This document shows, in pieces, positions 33,961 through 42,169 of a stretch of 64,000 bases of DNA; positions within the stretch are counted from its first letter, which is position 1, and every line of letters begins with the position of its first letter. The stretch lies in the NCBI RefSeq assembly GCF_003171655.1, contig NZ_QFZL01000001.1:496001-560000 (forward strand), in the 5' to 3' direction. The position numbers and the translations under genes were made by a program. This DNA comes from Stakelama portus. GTDB taxonomy: Bacteria > Pseudomonadota > Alphaproteobacteria > Sphingomonadales > Sphingomonadaceae. Below the pieces are notes generated by a model. It saw only the letters and a list, made by a program, of their open reading frames with translations, made no database searches and was not told where the DNA came from.

Positions 33961-34517
33961 TCGTCACGCGGAATCTCGATCGCGCCGAGCGATTCGAGAT
34001 GCTCGGTCTGAAACTGACAATCGAGCAGCGTGAACCCGCCCACCTTCAACCGGGCGACCAGCCATGCGAGCGCCACTTTGGAGGCATCGCGGACGCGCGT
34101 GACCATGCTTTCCCCGAAAAACGCCCGGCCGAGCGCAAGTCCATAGAGCCCGCCGGCCAGCCGGTCGCCATCCCAGCATTCGATCGAATGCGCCATGCCG
34201 CGTCGGTGCAGGTCGATGAAGACGCGCTCGATCGGACCGTTGATCCAGGTGTCGGGCCGGTCCTCCGCCGATTCGGCGCATAGCGCGAGGATGCGTTCGA
34301 ACGCAGTGTCGGCAGTCACGCGAAACCGTTCGCCGACGATCGTCTTGCGCAGCGAGCGCGAGAGATGAAAGCCATCGAGCGGCAGGATGCCGCGCAGCTT
34401 GGGCTCGACCCAGTAAATGCTTTCCGCATCGCGATGGTCGGACATCGGGAAAACGCCCATCGCATAGGCCCGCAGGACCAGGTCGGGATGAAGTTCGAGA
34501 TTGGGCAGCGGACGCAT
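33753..34517 (-). CDS. aat: Leucyl/phenylalanyl-tRNA-protein transferase
   Basis: 254 residues; adds Leu or Phe to N-terminal Arg/Lys, marking proteins for ClpAP. Core features: YAMGVFPMSD, YWVEPKLRGILPLDGFHLSRS, TWINGPIERVFIDLHRRGMAHSIE, LAGGLYGLALGRAFFGESM, LDCQFQTEHLESLGA. Start ATG at 34517; upstream in-frame sequence belongs to parA antisense-free space and is not Aat-like. The ~50-residue C-terminal tail is longer than in E. coli Aat (234 aa), is low-complexity, and overlaps the DUF2155 gene. Confidence 0.95.
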   Translation of the reverse strand: MRPLPNLELHPDLVLRAYAMGVFPMSDHRDAESIYWVEPKLRGILPLDGFHLSRSLRKTIVGERFRVTADTAFERILALCAESAEDRPDTWINGPIERVFIDLHRRGMAHSIECWDGDRLAGGLYGLALGRAFFGESMVTRVRDASKVALAWLVARLKVGGFTLLDCQFQTEHLESLGAIEIPRDDYLGLLDSAVAGATAAWGSGEAEGAGDGAGVFDALDRLGAAPDRPTEDAETVSGPPSGKVIAQLLGHIS

Positions 34518-34524
34518 GGCGATC

Positions 34525-35262
34525 TCAGCGAAGGTCGCGATCGGCGAGTTTGCGCTCGACCGCTTGCCACAGGGCGGCGAACGCCCGTGCACCCGTGCTG
34601 CGGGCGGCGAAGGCACCCACCGGCCGGCGCCGCGCCGACATCGTTTCGACGATGCTCGCCATCGGGATGACCGGCCAGTCGGGATGGCGCGCAATCGCTT
34701 CGCCATGCAGCTTGCGGCGGCGATCGACCATCGAATGCACCGGCATCAGCCCCGCCTTGAAGCCGCGCCCGGCGAAATAGGCGGAGACTTCCTCGAATGC
34801 GCGTTGCGAGAGCGGGCTGGGGATCACCGGAATGAGGATGATGTCCGCGGCGCGCATCGCCTGTTCGCTGGTTTCGGTGAGCCCCGGCGGGCAATCGAGC
34901 AGCAGCCGGTCATAATCGCCGTCGAGCCGTTCGAGCAGCTTTGCCAGCCGCTTCTTCTTGTCGAGTTCGTGAAACAGCTGGTCGAGCGCGCGCAGCGACG
35001 TATCGGCGGGGATCAGGTCCAGCTGTGCGATATCGGTCTGCTGGATCAGGTCGACCGGATCGAGGTCGCGCGTGAACACTGCCTGCGCCTTGCGCCTGGC
35101 CTTGGGCGCCACACCCAGCAGATAGGTCGAGGCCGCCTGGGGATCGAGATCCCATAACAAGGTCCGGCGCGCCGATTGCGTCGCGGAACACCATGCCAGA
35201 TTGACGGCAAGCGTGGTTTTGCCGACGCCGCCCTTCAGGCTGTAGACTGCGATCCGCGCCAC
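34525..35262 (-). CDS. Orphan ParA/MinD-family ATPase
   Basis: 245 residues from the GTG at 35262 (AAGGAG upstream). Deviant Walker A YSLKGGVGKTT, Walker A' DLDPQAAST and Walker B LLLDCPPGLT. No parB, minE or cargo gene is adjacent; it is followed after 7 bp by aat on the same strand. Likely a positioning ATPase of unknown cargo rather than the chromosomal ParA. Confidence 0.9.
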   Translation of the reverse strand: MARIAVYSLKGGVGKTTLAVNLAWCSATQSARRTLLWDLDPQAASTYLLGVAPKARRKAQAVFTRDLDPVDLIQQTDIAQLDLIPADTSLRALDQLFHELDKKKRLAKLLERLDGDYDRLLLDCPPGLTETSEQAMRAADIILIPVIPSPLSQRAFEEVSAYFAGRGFKAGLMPVHSMVDRRRKLHGEAIARHPDWPVIPMASIVETMSARRRPVGAFAARSTGARAFAALWQAVERKLADRDLR

Positions 35263-35342
35263 CGAGGCTCCTTCCGATCGGGAGTTGTGCCTTTCGACAA
35301 AGGGTGGCGTTTCGCTCCGACGCTGGCAAGCCCGCGCGCATG

Positions 35343-35373
35343 AAAAAGGGCCGGCGGAACGTGCCGCCGGCCC
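35343..35373 (-). terminator. Terminator of the MliC-like lipoprotein gene
   Basis: Stem GGGCCGGCGG (35348-35357) with CCGCCGGCCC (35364-35373), followed on the minus strand by a T-run (AAAAA at 35343-35347). It separates the lipoprotein gene from parA. Confidence 0.88.
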
Positions 35374-35397
35374 CATATGGCTTTGCGAAGAAAGGCC

Positions 35398-35784
35398 TCA
35401 GGCCTTGCAGGTGAGCGTATCGCCGTCCGGCTGCTCGACCGTGACCGAGCTGGGCGTGCCGGTGACGGTATAGCCTTCGCCGGTGAACGGCTGGCCGGCT
35501 TCCTCTGCCTTCAGCGTCTTGCCGACCGGTGCTTCGACATCGGTCTTCAGCGTGATCATCTTGTCACCGGTGAAGAAATCGACGGCGACGAGCTTGTTGC
35601 CCGGCTGGCAGCGGAAGGTGACCGAGTCCGCGATCGAGGGCGGCGGTTCGACCGGAGTGGCGTTGCGGAGTTCAGCGGCCATGGGATCTGGAGCCCGGCT
35701 ATCGACTTCTTCGACTTTGTTCTGACAGGCCGAAAGCGAAAGCAGCGCGACCGCGGCGAGGGGGGCGAGTTTGAGATTGTTCAT
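35398..35784 (-). CDS. Small lipoprotein, MliC-like
   Basis: 128 residues from the ATG at 35784. Signal peptide with LSAC lipobox. The last ~75 residues, starting VTFRCQPGNKLVAVDF and ending DGDTLTCKA, have the two-Cys beta-sandwich pattern of MliC (membrane-bound C-type lysozyme inhibitor) proteins. The resemblance is moderate; a general envelope lipoprotein is the alternative. Followed by its own terminator. Confidence 0.65.
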   Translation of the reverse strand: MNNLKLAPLAAVALLSLSACQNKVEEVDSRAPDPMAAELRNATPVEPPPSIADSVTFRCQPGNKLVAVDFFTGDKMITLKTDVEAPVGKTLKAEEAGQPFTGEGYTVTGTPSSVTVEQPDGDTLTCKA

Positions 35785-35891
35785 GACGGCGCAGTGCTTC
35801 GCGCACGCAGCACGAATCGTCAAGGCTCTGCATGGTCTGCCGACGCGAAGCGTTTTGCACCGCAATGATACGATATAACGAAAAACCCCCG

Positions 35892-37229
35892 TTATTCGTG
35901 AAATTCATGGCGCTCGGGAATGCGTCCGAACGCAATTTTTGTTCCTACCGCATCGACGCGCCCGCCATGGAGCGGGCCCACCGAAACCGCGTTTCGCCCG
36001 AATCGCTCATTGAGCCGGTCCATCGCCCGGCTGAGCGCGAGCGACCGCGTTTCGCGTGCCAGCGGGTCGTCGGGATCGCGTTCGGCGAACAGCGATCCCT
36101 GTTCGCCCTGCTGCGGTTCGATCTCGGCCAGCGTCACGCCCACCATGCGCAGGCAAAATCCGCCGGGATGGTTGCGGCCAGCATCGACCAGCCGCGGAAA
36201 GACCGTGTCGAGCGCCGCAAGCACGGCGAAACTGTCCTGCGTCGCGGGCAACCGGATCGCCGTGCGCCAGCGCGACTTGTCGTCCTCGAACCGCCCGTGC
36301 AGCACCAGCAGCCGCGCACGATAGCCTTTGCGTCGCAACCGGCTCGCCGCCTTGAGCGCCAGCCGCCGGGCGGTCAGTCGCACTGCCTCGCGTCCGCGCT
36401 TTCGCGGGCTCAGCACATGGCTGTGGCCGATCGACCGGCTGGCACTGGGCTTTTCGGGCAAGTCGACGCCGTGGAGCAGATACCATAGCCGATCGCCGTT
36501 GGTGCCGCCCCAGGCCGTGCCTGCGTCGCGCGGACGACGTGCGCAGAGCTGGCGGATGTCGAGGATGCCGTCGCGCGCCAGCCGTCGCTCCATCTTCGCG
36601 CCGATCCCGGCAATGTCGCGCAGTTTCAGGTCGAACAATGCGTGCGGCAGGTCCTGTGCTTCGAACACTACCAGCCCGTCGGGCTTTTGCAGGTCGGAAG
36701 CCAGCTTGGCGAGCAAGCGGTTGGGCGCGATGCCGACCGAGCTGGTCAGGCAATCGCCGACATGCGCGCGAATGCCCTGTTTGATCCGGTGCGCGATCGC
36801 CACCGCCGCCGCGCGGCTGTTTTCATTGTCGAGCAGCCGGCACGCCACTTCGTCGATCGAACAGACCCGCGTCACGGGAATATGCCGCCAGATTTCCGCG
36901 ACGATCGCTTCGTGAAATTCGACATAGCGTTCGTGACGCGCCGGCGTGACGATCAGTTCGCGGCACCGGCGTTTTGCCTCCCACACCGGGGTTCCGGTGC
37001 CGATGCCATAGCGTTTTGCCTGCACCGACGCGGCGATCGCCACGGTGGTATCGGCATCGACCGGCGCGACGATCACCGGCTTGCCGCGCAATTCGGGCTG
37101 AAGTTGTTGCTCGACGCTGGCGAAATAGCTGTTGAGATCGAGGAAGAGCCAGCGCAGCGGCCGGCGCGGCAGCGCAAACTCCGGCACAGGCGGGGGCGCG
37201 GCGGTCATGGTCCTGGCGACATCGGTCAT
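35892..37229 (-). CDS. Y-family DNA polymerase (UmuC/DinB-like)
   Basis: 445 residues. Catalytic acids are kept: Asp31 in FLDLNSYFASVE and Asp126-Glu127 in CSIDEVA, so it should be an active translesion polymerase, unlike ImuB. The palm/thumb helix-hairpin-helix is RDIAGIGAKMERRL and a little-finger domain follows. Asn33 replaces the usual Asp/Cys next to the first acid but is not a metal ligand. Length fits stand-alone alphaproteobacterial Y-polymerases. ATG at 37229 with AGGAAG upstream. A LexA box lies 28 bp before the start, so SOS induction is likely. Confidence 0.92.
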   Translation of the reverse strand: MTDVARTMTAAPPPVPEFALPRRPLRWLFLDLNSYFASVEQQLQPELRGKPVIVAPVDADTTVAIAASVQAKRYGIGTGTPVWEAKRRCRELIVTPARHERYVEFHEAIVAEIWRHIPVTRVCSIDEVACRLLDNENSRAAAVAIAHRIKQGIRAHVGDCLTSSVGIAPNRLLAKLASDLQKPDGLVVFEAQDLPHALFDLKLRDIAGIGAKMERRLARDGILDIRQLCARRPRDAGTAWGGTNGDRLWYLLHGVDLPEKPSASRSIGHSHVLSPRKRGREAVRLTARRLALKAASRLRRKGYRARLLVLHGRFEDDKSRWRTAIRLPATQDSFAVLAALDTVFPRLVDAGRNHPGGFCLRMVGVTLAEIEPQQGEQGSLFAERDPDDPLARETRSLALSRAMDRLNERFGRNAVSVGPLHGGRVDAVGTKIAFGRIPERHEFHE

Positions 37230-37256
37230 GGCGCTTCCTGCTCATCGAGTGCATGA

Positions 37257-37271
37257 GAACAATAGCAGAAC
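37257..37271 (-). promoter_or_regulatory. LexA (SOS) box, alphaproteobacterial direct-repeat type
   Basis: Minus strand GTTC-TGCTATT-GTTC (37271-37257), an exact match to the GTTC-N7-GTTC operator established for alphaproteobacterial LexA. It is 28 bp upstream of the Y-family polymerase ATG, a fitting SOS target. The divergent lipoprotein gene starts 95 bp away and could also be affected. Confidence 0.75.
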
Positions 37272-37365
37272 ATTGCGCGGCAGGACAGCCCGGATGGTTT
37301 CGCGGGCGTCGCGAAACTTGCGTCCGAAGGCCGAACCGCGCACCATGGGGCGCGGGAGACAAAAC

Positions 37366-37875
37366 ATGCGCAGCATATGCATCGCCGGGCTGCTGGTCGC
37401 GCTCACGGCGTGCGGCGGGGGTGAGCCGCCCGAAAATCTGACCAACGAAGCCGCGCAGAATGTCGTGGTGCCCGAAACGGGCCCCGTCATCGGCGGCGTC
37501 GATCTGTCCCAGCCGGTTCGGGCATGGGGCACCGAACCCTATTGGTCGCTCGATCTGTTGCCAGGCACCATCTATTTCACCGATCGCAGCGCGCTGTCGG
37601 AAGAGCCCGATCAATTCTATTATGTGGCGCCGGAGGCAACCGCCGCGACGGCGGTGTACCGGACACAGGATATCGCAGGGGCCAGCGTGGTCATCACGCT
37701 GACGGCGGCGCGGTGTCAGACCGGCGGCAACGCCGATCTGGTCCCGCTCGCGGTCGAAATCCGCCGTGGTGATCAGGTGCTGCGCGGCTGCGCCGATCAG
37801 GCGCCGGGCGAAATCGACCTTGGCGACAATGCCAGCGAGGAAAACGGCTCCATCGCGAACATCCAGGGCGAATAG
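37366..37875 (+). CDS. COG3650-like lipoprotein
   Basis: 169 residues from the ATG at 37366 (GGGAG upstream). Lipobox LTAC, so lipid-anchored. The core VRAWGTEPYWSLDLLPGTIYF is typical of COG3650 putative lipoproteins, and the two later Cys (ARCQ, LRGCAD) may form a disulfide. Function unknown. Divergent from the polymerase gene. Confidence 0.75.
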   Translation: MRSICIAGLLVALTACGGGEPPENLTNEAAQNVVVPETGPVIGGVDLSQPVRAWGTEPYWSLDLLPGTIYFTDRSALSEEPDQFYYVAPEATAATAVYRTQDIAGASVVITLTAARCQTGGNADLVPLAVEIRRGDQVLRGCADQAPGEIDLGDNASEENGSIANIQGE

Positions 37876-37936
37876 GAAGGGGAAGCGGCTATACGCCGCC
37901 TCCCGCTGAGTCCGCGCCCGGGTGCACCATCGCCGA

Positions 37937-39526
37937 TCAGGAGTCGCGCGCGCGCGCTCGTCCGCCGCTCTGCGTTTCGGCCAGGCCGATCAGCTTGATG
38001 AATTCCTGCCGCCAGTAATTGTGCGGATTGCCCGCCAGCGTGCGGATATCGGCCCAGCCCATATCGCCCAGCCGTGTGTCGCCGCGCAGCTTTTGCCCGA
38101 ACGCAGCCACGCTGACGGCGAAGGCCATGTCGCCCTGTGGCGCGCGGGCCGACGCGATCGCCGATGCGGGGATCGGGCGCTCGATCAGCCGCGACCGTTC
38201 CTCGCCCGGAAGCTTGTAGCGCAGCTTGACGAAGGCGAGTTCGTCGCCCCCGGCACCCACAGCCGGGCGATTTGCTTCATAGCGGCGCCCGGGCAGCCAT
38301 CCCTGCGCCCCGGCGGGCACGATTTCGTAAATCGCGGTTACCTGATGCCCGGCGCCGATTTCGCCGGCATCGACCTTGTCATTGTCGAAATCCTCTTCGC
38401 GCAACACGCGATTCTCATAACCGATCAGGCGATATTCGCTGACATGGGCCGGGTTGAACTCGACCTGGATCTTCACGTCGCCGGCGATGGTGAACAGCGT
38501 GGAGGAGAGTTCCTCGCCCAGCACCTTCTGCGCTTCCATCGCGCTGTCGATATAGGCGTAGTTGCCGTTGCCCAGATCGGCGATCGATTCCATCAGCGCT
38601 TCGTTGTAATTGCCGGTGCCGAAACCGAGCGTGGTCAGCGTGATGCCGCTGTCGCGATTGCGCTCGACCATGTCCTCCAGCTGGCGCTGATCGGTGACGC
38701 CGACATTGAAGTCGCCATCGGTCGCGACGATGATCCGGTTGATGCCGTTTTCGATGAAGCTTGCCCGCGCGGTGGCATAGGCGAGCGCGATCCCCTGACC
38801 GCCCGCAGTCGATCCGCCCGCTGCCAGTTCTTCCAGCGCGGCCTTGATCTTTGCCGGGTCGTTGGTGGGTTTGAGGACGACGCCCGCCGCACCGGCATAG
38901 ACGACGATCGAAACCTTGTCCTGCGGGCGAAGGCCATCAGCGAGCATCGACAGCGCGGTCTTGACCAGCCCCAGCTTGTCGGGTGTCGCCATCGATCCCG
39001 ACACGTCGATCAGAAATACCAGGTTCGCCGCCGGGCGCTCGTCATAGGAAATGTCATAGCCGCGCAGGCCGATGCGGAGCAGCCGGGTGTTGGGGTTCCA
39101 CGGCGTCGTCGAAACATCCGTGGTCACGCTGAACGGCTGGCTGCGATCGGTCGGCAGGGGATAATCATAGCGGAAATAGTTGATGAACTCTTCGGTGCGC
39201 ACGGCATCCTGCGGCGGCATCGCGCCCTGTGTCAGGAACCGGCGCGCATTGGCATAGGCGCCGGTATCGACATCGATCGAAAAGGTCGAAACCGGCGCGT
39301 CGGCAACCGACAGAACTGGCGATACCTCGTTTTCCGCATAGCGTTCGCGATCCTCCGATTGCGGCACGGCCACGCGGTTCGCCGTGACGGCGAATTCGGC
39401 AGACGGCATGTAAACGGGGGACGCGAGCGGCGGGGGATTGGGACCATAATCCGCTGACTTGTCTGCCGGGGAGCATGCGGAAATCAGGGCCGCAAGCATC
39501 GTTCCGGTCAAAAGCTTCTGGCGCAT
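37937..39526 (-). CDS. von Willebrand factor A domain lipoprotein (YfbK-like)
   Basis: 529 residues. Lipoprotein signal with ISAC lipobox, an N-terminal vWF_A-N region (VSTFSIDVDTGAYANARRFL, then PQDAVRTEEFINYF), a vWA domain with MIDAS motif DVSGSM and Thr/Asp partners (ATDGDFNVG), and a C-terminal DUF3520 region ending NYWRQEFIKLIGLAE. Typical of YfbK; role unknown, presumed envelope protein-binding. ATG at 39526 with GGAG upstream. Monocistronic. Confidence 0.93.
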   Translation of the reverse strand: MRQKLLTGTMLAALISACSPADKSADYGPNPPPLASPVYMPSAEFAVTANRVAVPQSEDRERYAENEVSPVLSVADAPVSTFSIDVDTGAYANARRFLTQGAMPPQDAVRTEEFINYFRYDYPLPTDRSQPFSVTTDVSTTPWNPNTRLLRIGLRGYDISYDERPAANLVFLIDVSGSMATPDKLGLVKTALSMLADGLRPQDKVSIVVYAGAAGVVLKPTNDPAKIKAALEELAAGGSTAGGQGIALAYATARASFIENGINRIIVATDGDFNVGVTDQRQLEDMVERNRDSGITLTTLGFGTGNYNEALMESIADLGNGNYAYIDSAMEAQKVLGEELSSTLFTIAGDVKIQVEFNPAHVSEYRLIGYENRVLREEDFDNDKVDAGEIGAGHQVTAIYEIVPAGAQGWLPGRRYEANRPAVGAGGDELAFVKLRYKLPGEERSRLIERPIPASAIASARAPQGDMAFAVSVAAFGQKLRGDTRLGDMGWADIRTLAGNPHNYWRQEFIKLIGLAETQSGGRARARDS

Positions 39527-39747
39527 CCAAGTCTCCTATGCCTTAATTGCGCCACATTGTTGCCATGTTTTCTTTCGGCAGCGCAAGCGATTTCCCATTT
39601 TTGGAGTGGGAATTAGGAACCGGCCCGAAAACTCTGGACAGACCAAAGCTGGCGCCGCACGCATGAACGCCAAATGAAGCGGGGGGAGTGGCGGCGCCAA
39701 GCAACGCTTGCTTGCCGGCTATGGCCCGGCGCACCTATCTATCGGCC

Positions 39748-40737
39748 ATGATTGCAACCAAAGACACGCTCTCGCTGATCGGCAACACGCCGCTCGTCCG
39801 CCTGAACGGGCCGAGCGCGGAATGCGGCGGCGAGATTTACACCAAGTGCGAATTCGCCAATCCCGGCGCGTCGGTAAAGGATCGCGCCGCGCTGTTCATC
39901 GTCGAGGATGCCGAGGAGCGGGGGCTGATCGCGCCCGGCGGCACCATTGTCGAAGGGACGGCGGGCAATACCGGCATCGGCCTGGCGCTGGTCGCCAATG
40001 CCAAGGGGTATAAGACGATCATCGTCATGCCCGAAACGCAGAGCCGCGAGAAAATGGACACGCTGCGCGCGCTGGGCGCCGAACTGGTGCTCGTGCCCGC
40101 CGCGCCTTATTCGAACCCCGGCCATTTCGTGCACACCAGCCGCCGCATCGCCGAGGAAACCCCCAATGCGATCTGGGCCAACCAGTTCGACAATATCGCC
40201 AACCGCAAGGCGCATATCGTCGGCACGGCCGAGGAAATCTGGGAGCAGATGGAGGGCCGCATCGACGGCTTTACCTGCGCTGCGGGCACCGGCGGCACGA
40301 TCGCGGGCGTGGGTCTGGGCCTCAAGGGCAAGGACGAAAATGTGACGATCGCGCTCAGCGATCCGCACGGCGCCGCGCTGTACGAATATTATGCCTGTGG
40401 CGAATTGAAGTCCGAAGGGTCGTCGGTTGCCGAAGGGATCGGGCAGGGGCGCATTACCGCCAATCTGGAAGGCGCGCCGATCGACACCCAGTTCCGCATT
40501 TCGGACGAAGAGGGGCTCTATTGGGTCCGCCGCCTGCTTGCCGAAGAGGGGCTGTGCCTTGGCCTGTCCTCGGGCATCAATGTTGCCGGTGCGGTGGCGT
40601 TGGCAAAACGGCTCGGGCCGGGCAGCCGCGTCGCGACCATCCTGTGCGATACCGGCTTTCGCTATCTTTCGACGCTGTACAATCGCGAATGGCTCGAAGC
40701 GAAAGGGCTGAGCGTGCCGGAGTGGCTCAGGAAATAG
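39748..40737 (+). CDS. cysK: Cysteine synthase A (O-acetylserine sulfhydrylase)
   Basis: 329 residues; PLP enzyme making cysteine from O-acetylserine and sulfide. PLP Lys44 in PGASVKDRAA, substrate loop EGTAGNTGIG, phosphate loop AAGTGGTIAG, and C-terminal GLSSGINVAGA. The family-like N-terminus DTLSLIGNTPLVRL supports the ATG at 39748; an ATG at 39721 would add nine residues. No ribosome site is strong for either. CysK rather than cystathionine beta-synthase by length and absence of CBS domains. Confidence 0.9.
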   Translation: MIATKDTLSLIGNTPLVRLNGPSAECGGEIYTKCEFANPGASVKDRAALFIVEDAEERGLIAPGGTIVEGTAGNTGIGLALVANAKGYKTIIVMPETQSREKMDTLRALGAELVLVPAAPYSNPGHFVHTSRRIAEETPNAIWANQFDNIANRKAHIVGTAEEIWEQMEGRIDGFTCAAGTGGTIAGVGLGLKGKDENVTIALSDPHGAALYEYYACGELKSEGSSVAEGIGQGRITANLEGAPIDTQFRISDEEGLYWVRRLLAEEGLCLGLSSGINVAGAVALAKRLGPGSRVATILCDTGFRYLSTLYNREWLEAKGLSVPEWLRK

Positions 40738-40892
40738 CCGCGCGACCCCGGTTTGGGAGCGTCAGCCAGCAGCGCGTTCCGCCGAAAAACCGGTCATTTG
40801 CGAGTAGATGCGTCATGCCGACTTTATCGGCTTGCCGACTCATGCGGTGATCGACAAGCTGTGTCCGCCGTCTTACATCGCTTGTTGTCGCC

Positions 40893-41240
40893 ATGAAAAC
40901 TGTCTCGCCCGATACGGCGCAAGCCATGCAGCGGGTCCGCGTCGGGATGACCGGGCTGGCGATGGTGCTGACTTTGATCGGTCTGGCCAGCGCGATCTTC
41001 AGTTCGGCCAATCGTGACGAGCCGGTCGATGCGGTCGGCGCGCCCAAGGCGGATGTCGTCGCCAACATGACCGACGAGATGGGCAACGCCATGGTCGCCA
41101 AGCCCAAGCCCGATGAGCCGCTCGCCGAACTGGGCGTCGCACCGAGCACCGCGTCGCAGGAACCGGTCGATGCGGCGGCGGTGGCGCGGCGGATCGAGGC
41201 GCAGCGCCAGGCGGAAGTCGCGAAACCCGACGCGCAATAG
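40893..41240 (+). CDS. Small single-pass membrane protein upstream of the dcw cluster
   Basis: 115 residues: short basic N-terminus, one transmembrane helix (about 18-38, GMTGLAMVLTLIGLASAIF), then an acidic/Pro-Ala periplasmic tail ending in a charged helix (AAAVARRIEAQRQAEVA). No family recognised. It lies between cysK and the dcw regulatory region, reading toward mraZ. Confidence 0.65.
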   Translation: MKTVSPDTAQAMQRVRVGMTGLAMVLTLIGLASAIFSSANRDEPVDAVGAPKADVVANMTDEMGNAMVAKPKPDEPLAELGVAPSTASQEPVDAAAVARRIEAQRQAEVAKPDAQ

Positions 41241-41258
41241 CAGCAGCGCGGAAGCGGG

Positions 41259-41275
41259 TTAACCATCGCGTTTAA
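41259..41275 (+). promoter_or_regulatory. Putative CtrA-binding half-site
   Basis: TTAACCAT (41259-41266), the conserved CtrA half-site sequence in alphaproteobacteria, followed by a second TTAA at 41272-41275. The spacer is 9 bp rather than the usual 7, so a full site is doubtful. Confidence 0.35.
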
Positions 41276-41281
41276 AGCGTC

Positions 41282-41339
41282 GACTCGCCGCAAATCCGCG
41301 ATTCCTTGCCGCCTCGCGCTGTCGTTTGGCGCCGGAATC
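41282..41339. promoter_or_regulatory. Cluster of three GANTC (CcrM methylation) sites
   Basis: GACTC (41282-41286), GATTC (41300-41304) and GAATC (41335-41339) within 58 bp. GANTC is the CcrM target in alphaproteobacteria, and methylated sites recruit GcrA to cell-cycle promoters. Confidence 0.5.
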
Positions 41340-41495
41340 GGCTAAACTCAGCCACTTGTGAGGGTATAGCGGCGAACCATCGCCGCCCGATCCGTCAAAA
41401 CAATATTTCGCAGGCATCGATCAGGCCGCCCGAAAATCGCTTCGGGCGGAAAAACGAAAAATTGGATCAAATACGGAACAGACCATAAAAATTAC

Positions 41496-41542
41496 TTGAA
41501 CATAGGTTCCAAATGGGGTCTAGTGGTGGCTAATCCCCATTT
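41496..41542 (+). promoter_or_regulatory. Putative mraZ promoter with MraZ-box-like repeat and dyad
   Basis: TTGAAC (41496-41501), 17 bp, TCTAGT (41519-41524). Overlapping it are TGGGG-N5-TGGTG (41514-41528), resembling the TGGGN-N5 repeats bound by MraZ, and a dyad AAATGGGG (41511-41518)/CCCCATTT (41535-41542). MraZ autorepression is established in E. coli; here only two repeats are seen and one is imperfect. Confidence 0.35.
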
Positions 41543-41569
41543 CAGGCATTGCTTCCCATCGTCTATACT

Positions 41570-41587
41570 GTTACCGAACATGGTAAC
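41570..41587. promoter_or_regulatory. GTTACC/GGTAAC dyad upstream of mraZ
   Basis: GTTACC (41570-41575) and GGTAAC (41582-41587) form a perfect 6-bp inverted repeat with a 6-bp spacer, 73 bp before the mraZ start. Possible operator; no regulator identified. Confidence 0.35.
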
Positions 41588-41659
41588 GGGGGCACGACCC
41601 GTACTCGTCGATCATCAGCAAACCGGGATGCGGTCAGGGCCGTTTCTCCAGGCGGGTAG

Positions 41660-42169
41660 GTGCGTGCCTCGAAATGGGGCAGTGCGTTGCAGGATCGGGA
41701 CCTCTACGAAGGATTTGCGCTCCAGGCGGTCGACGAAAAAGGTCGTGTCGCCATACCCGCAGACCTGCGCAGCGCCGCCGAACGCAATTCCGACGTTCGC
41801 CAGGTCGTTGTGGGCGTGCACCCCTTCGACCCCTGCCTTTCGGTTCATGATCTTGGCTGGTCGCAAACCAAATATGCGCGCGTCGATCGCGAGGAATCGC
41901 CGTTCGAGGGCGATGGCAGCACCGTGCGCGCCAAGCGTCGCGCCTTTGGCGCTGTCGAGCGTGCGCAGTTCGATGCCAGCGGGCGGTTCGTGATCCCGCC
42001 CTTTTTCCGCAAAAAGGCAAAGATTGCGCGCCTGGCCTTCTTCAATGGCGCCGGCGAGACGTTCGACATCTGGGCGCCCGAAGTGCTGATGGCGGACACC
42101 GATCCGGCCAATGCCGACATTCGCGAAATCTGCGAATTCCTTCTCGAACAAAAGGGCGTGACGCTGTGA
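41660..42169 (+). CDS. mraZ: Transcriptional regulator MraZ
   Basis: 169 residues, first gene of dcw. Two AbrB/SpoVT-like swapped-hairpin motifs ([14 protein letters not shown] and [17 protein letters not shown]) build the DNA-binding ring. MraZ binds the TGGGN repeats upstream of itself and represses dcw expression. GTG start at 41660; the N-terminal leader before YEGF is slightly long, so a later start is possible. Overlaps rsmH by 4 bp. Confidence 0.95.
   Translation: MRASKWGSALQDRDLYEGFALQAVDEKGRVAIPADLRSAAERNSDVRQVVVGVHPFDPCLSVHDLGWSQTKYARVDREESPFEGDGSTVRAKRRAFGAVERAQFDASGRFVIPPFFRKKAKIARLAFFNGAGETFDIWAPEVLMADTDPANADIREICEFLLEQKGVTL

Larger units (their letters stand above)
41241..41659. 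other. dcw upstream regulatory region
   Basis: 419 bp without a gene. In order: a TTAACCAT CtrA-like half-site, three GANTC sites, an A/T-rich stretch, a possible promoter overlapping a MraZ-box-like repeat and an 8-bp dyad, then a GTTACC/GGTAAC dyad. The density of sites, and the low GC compared with flanking genes, mark this as the main control region for the division cluster. Confidence 0.6.

Noticed and set aside
34525-35262. Chromosome partition ParA with a parS/parB locus
   Set aside because: No parB or parS-like repeat is next to it, and the gene is coupled to aat.
35892-37229. ImuB assignment for the Y-family protein
   Set aside because: ImuB lacks the catalytic acids, which are intact here, and imuA/dnaE2 are not adjacent.
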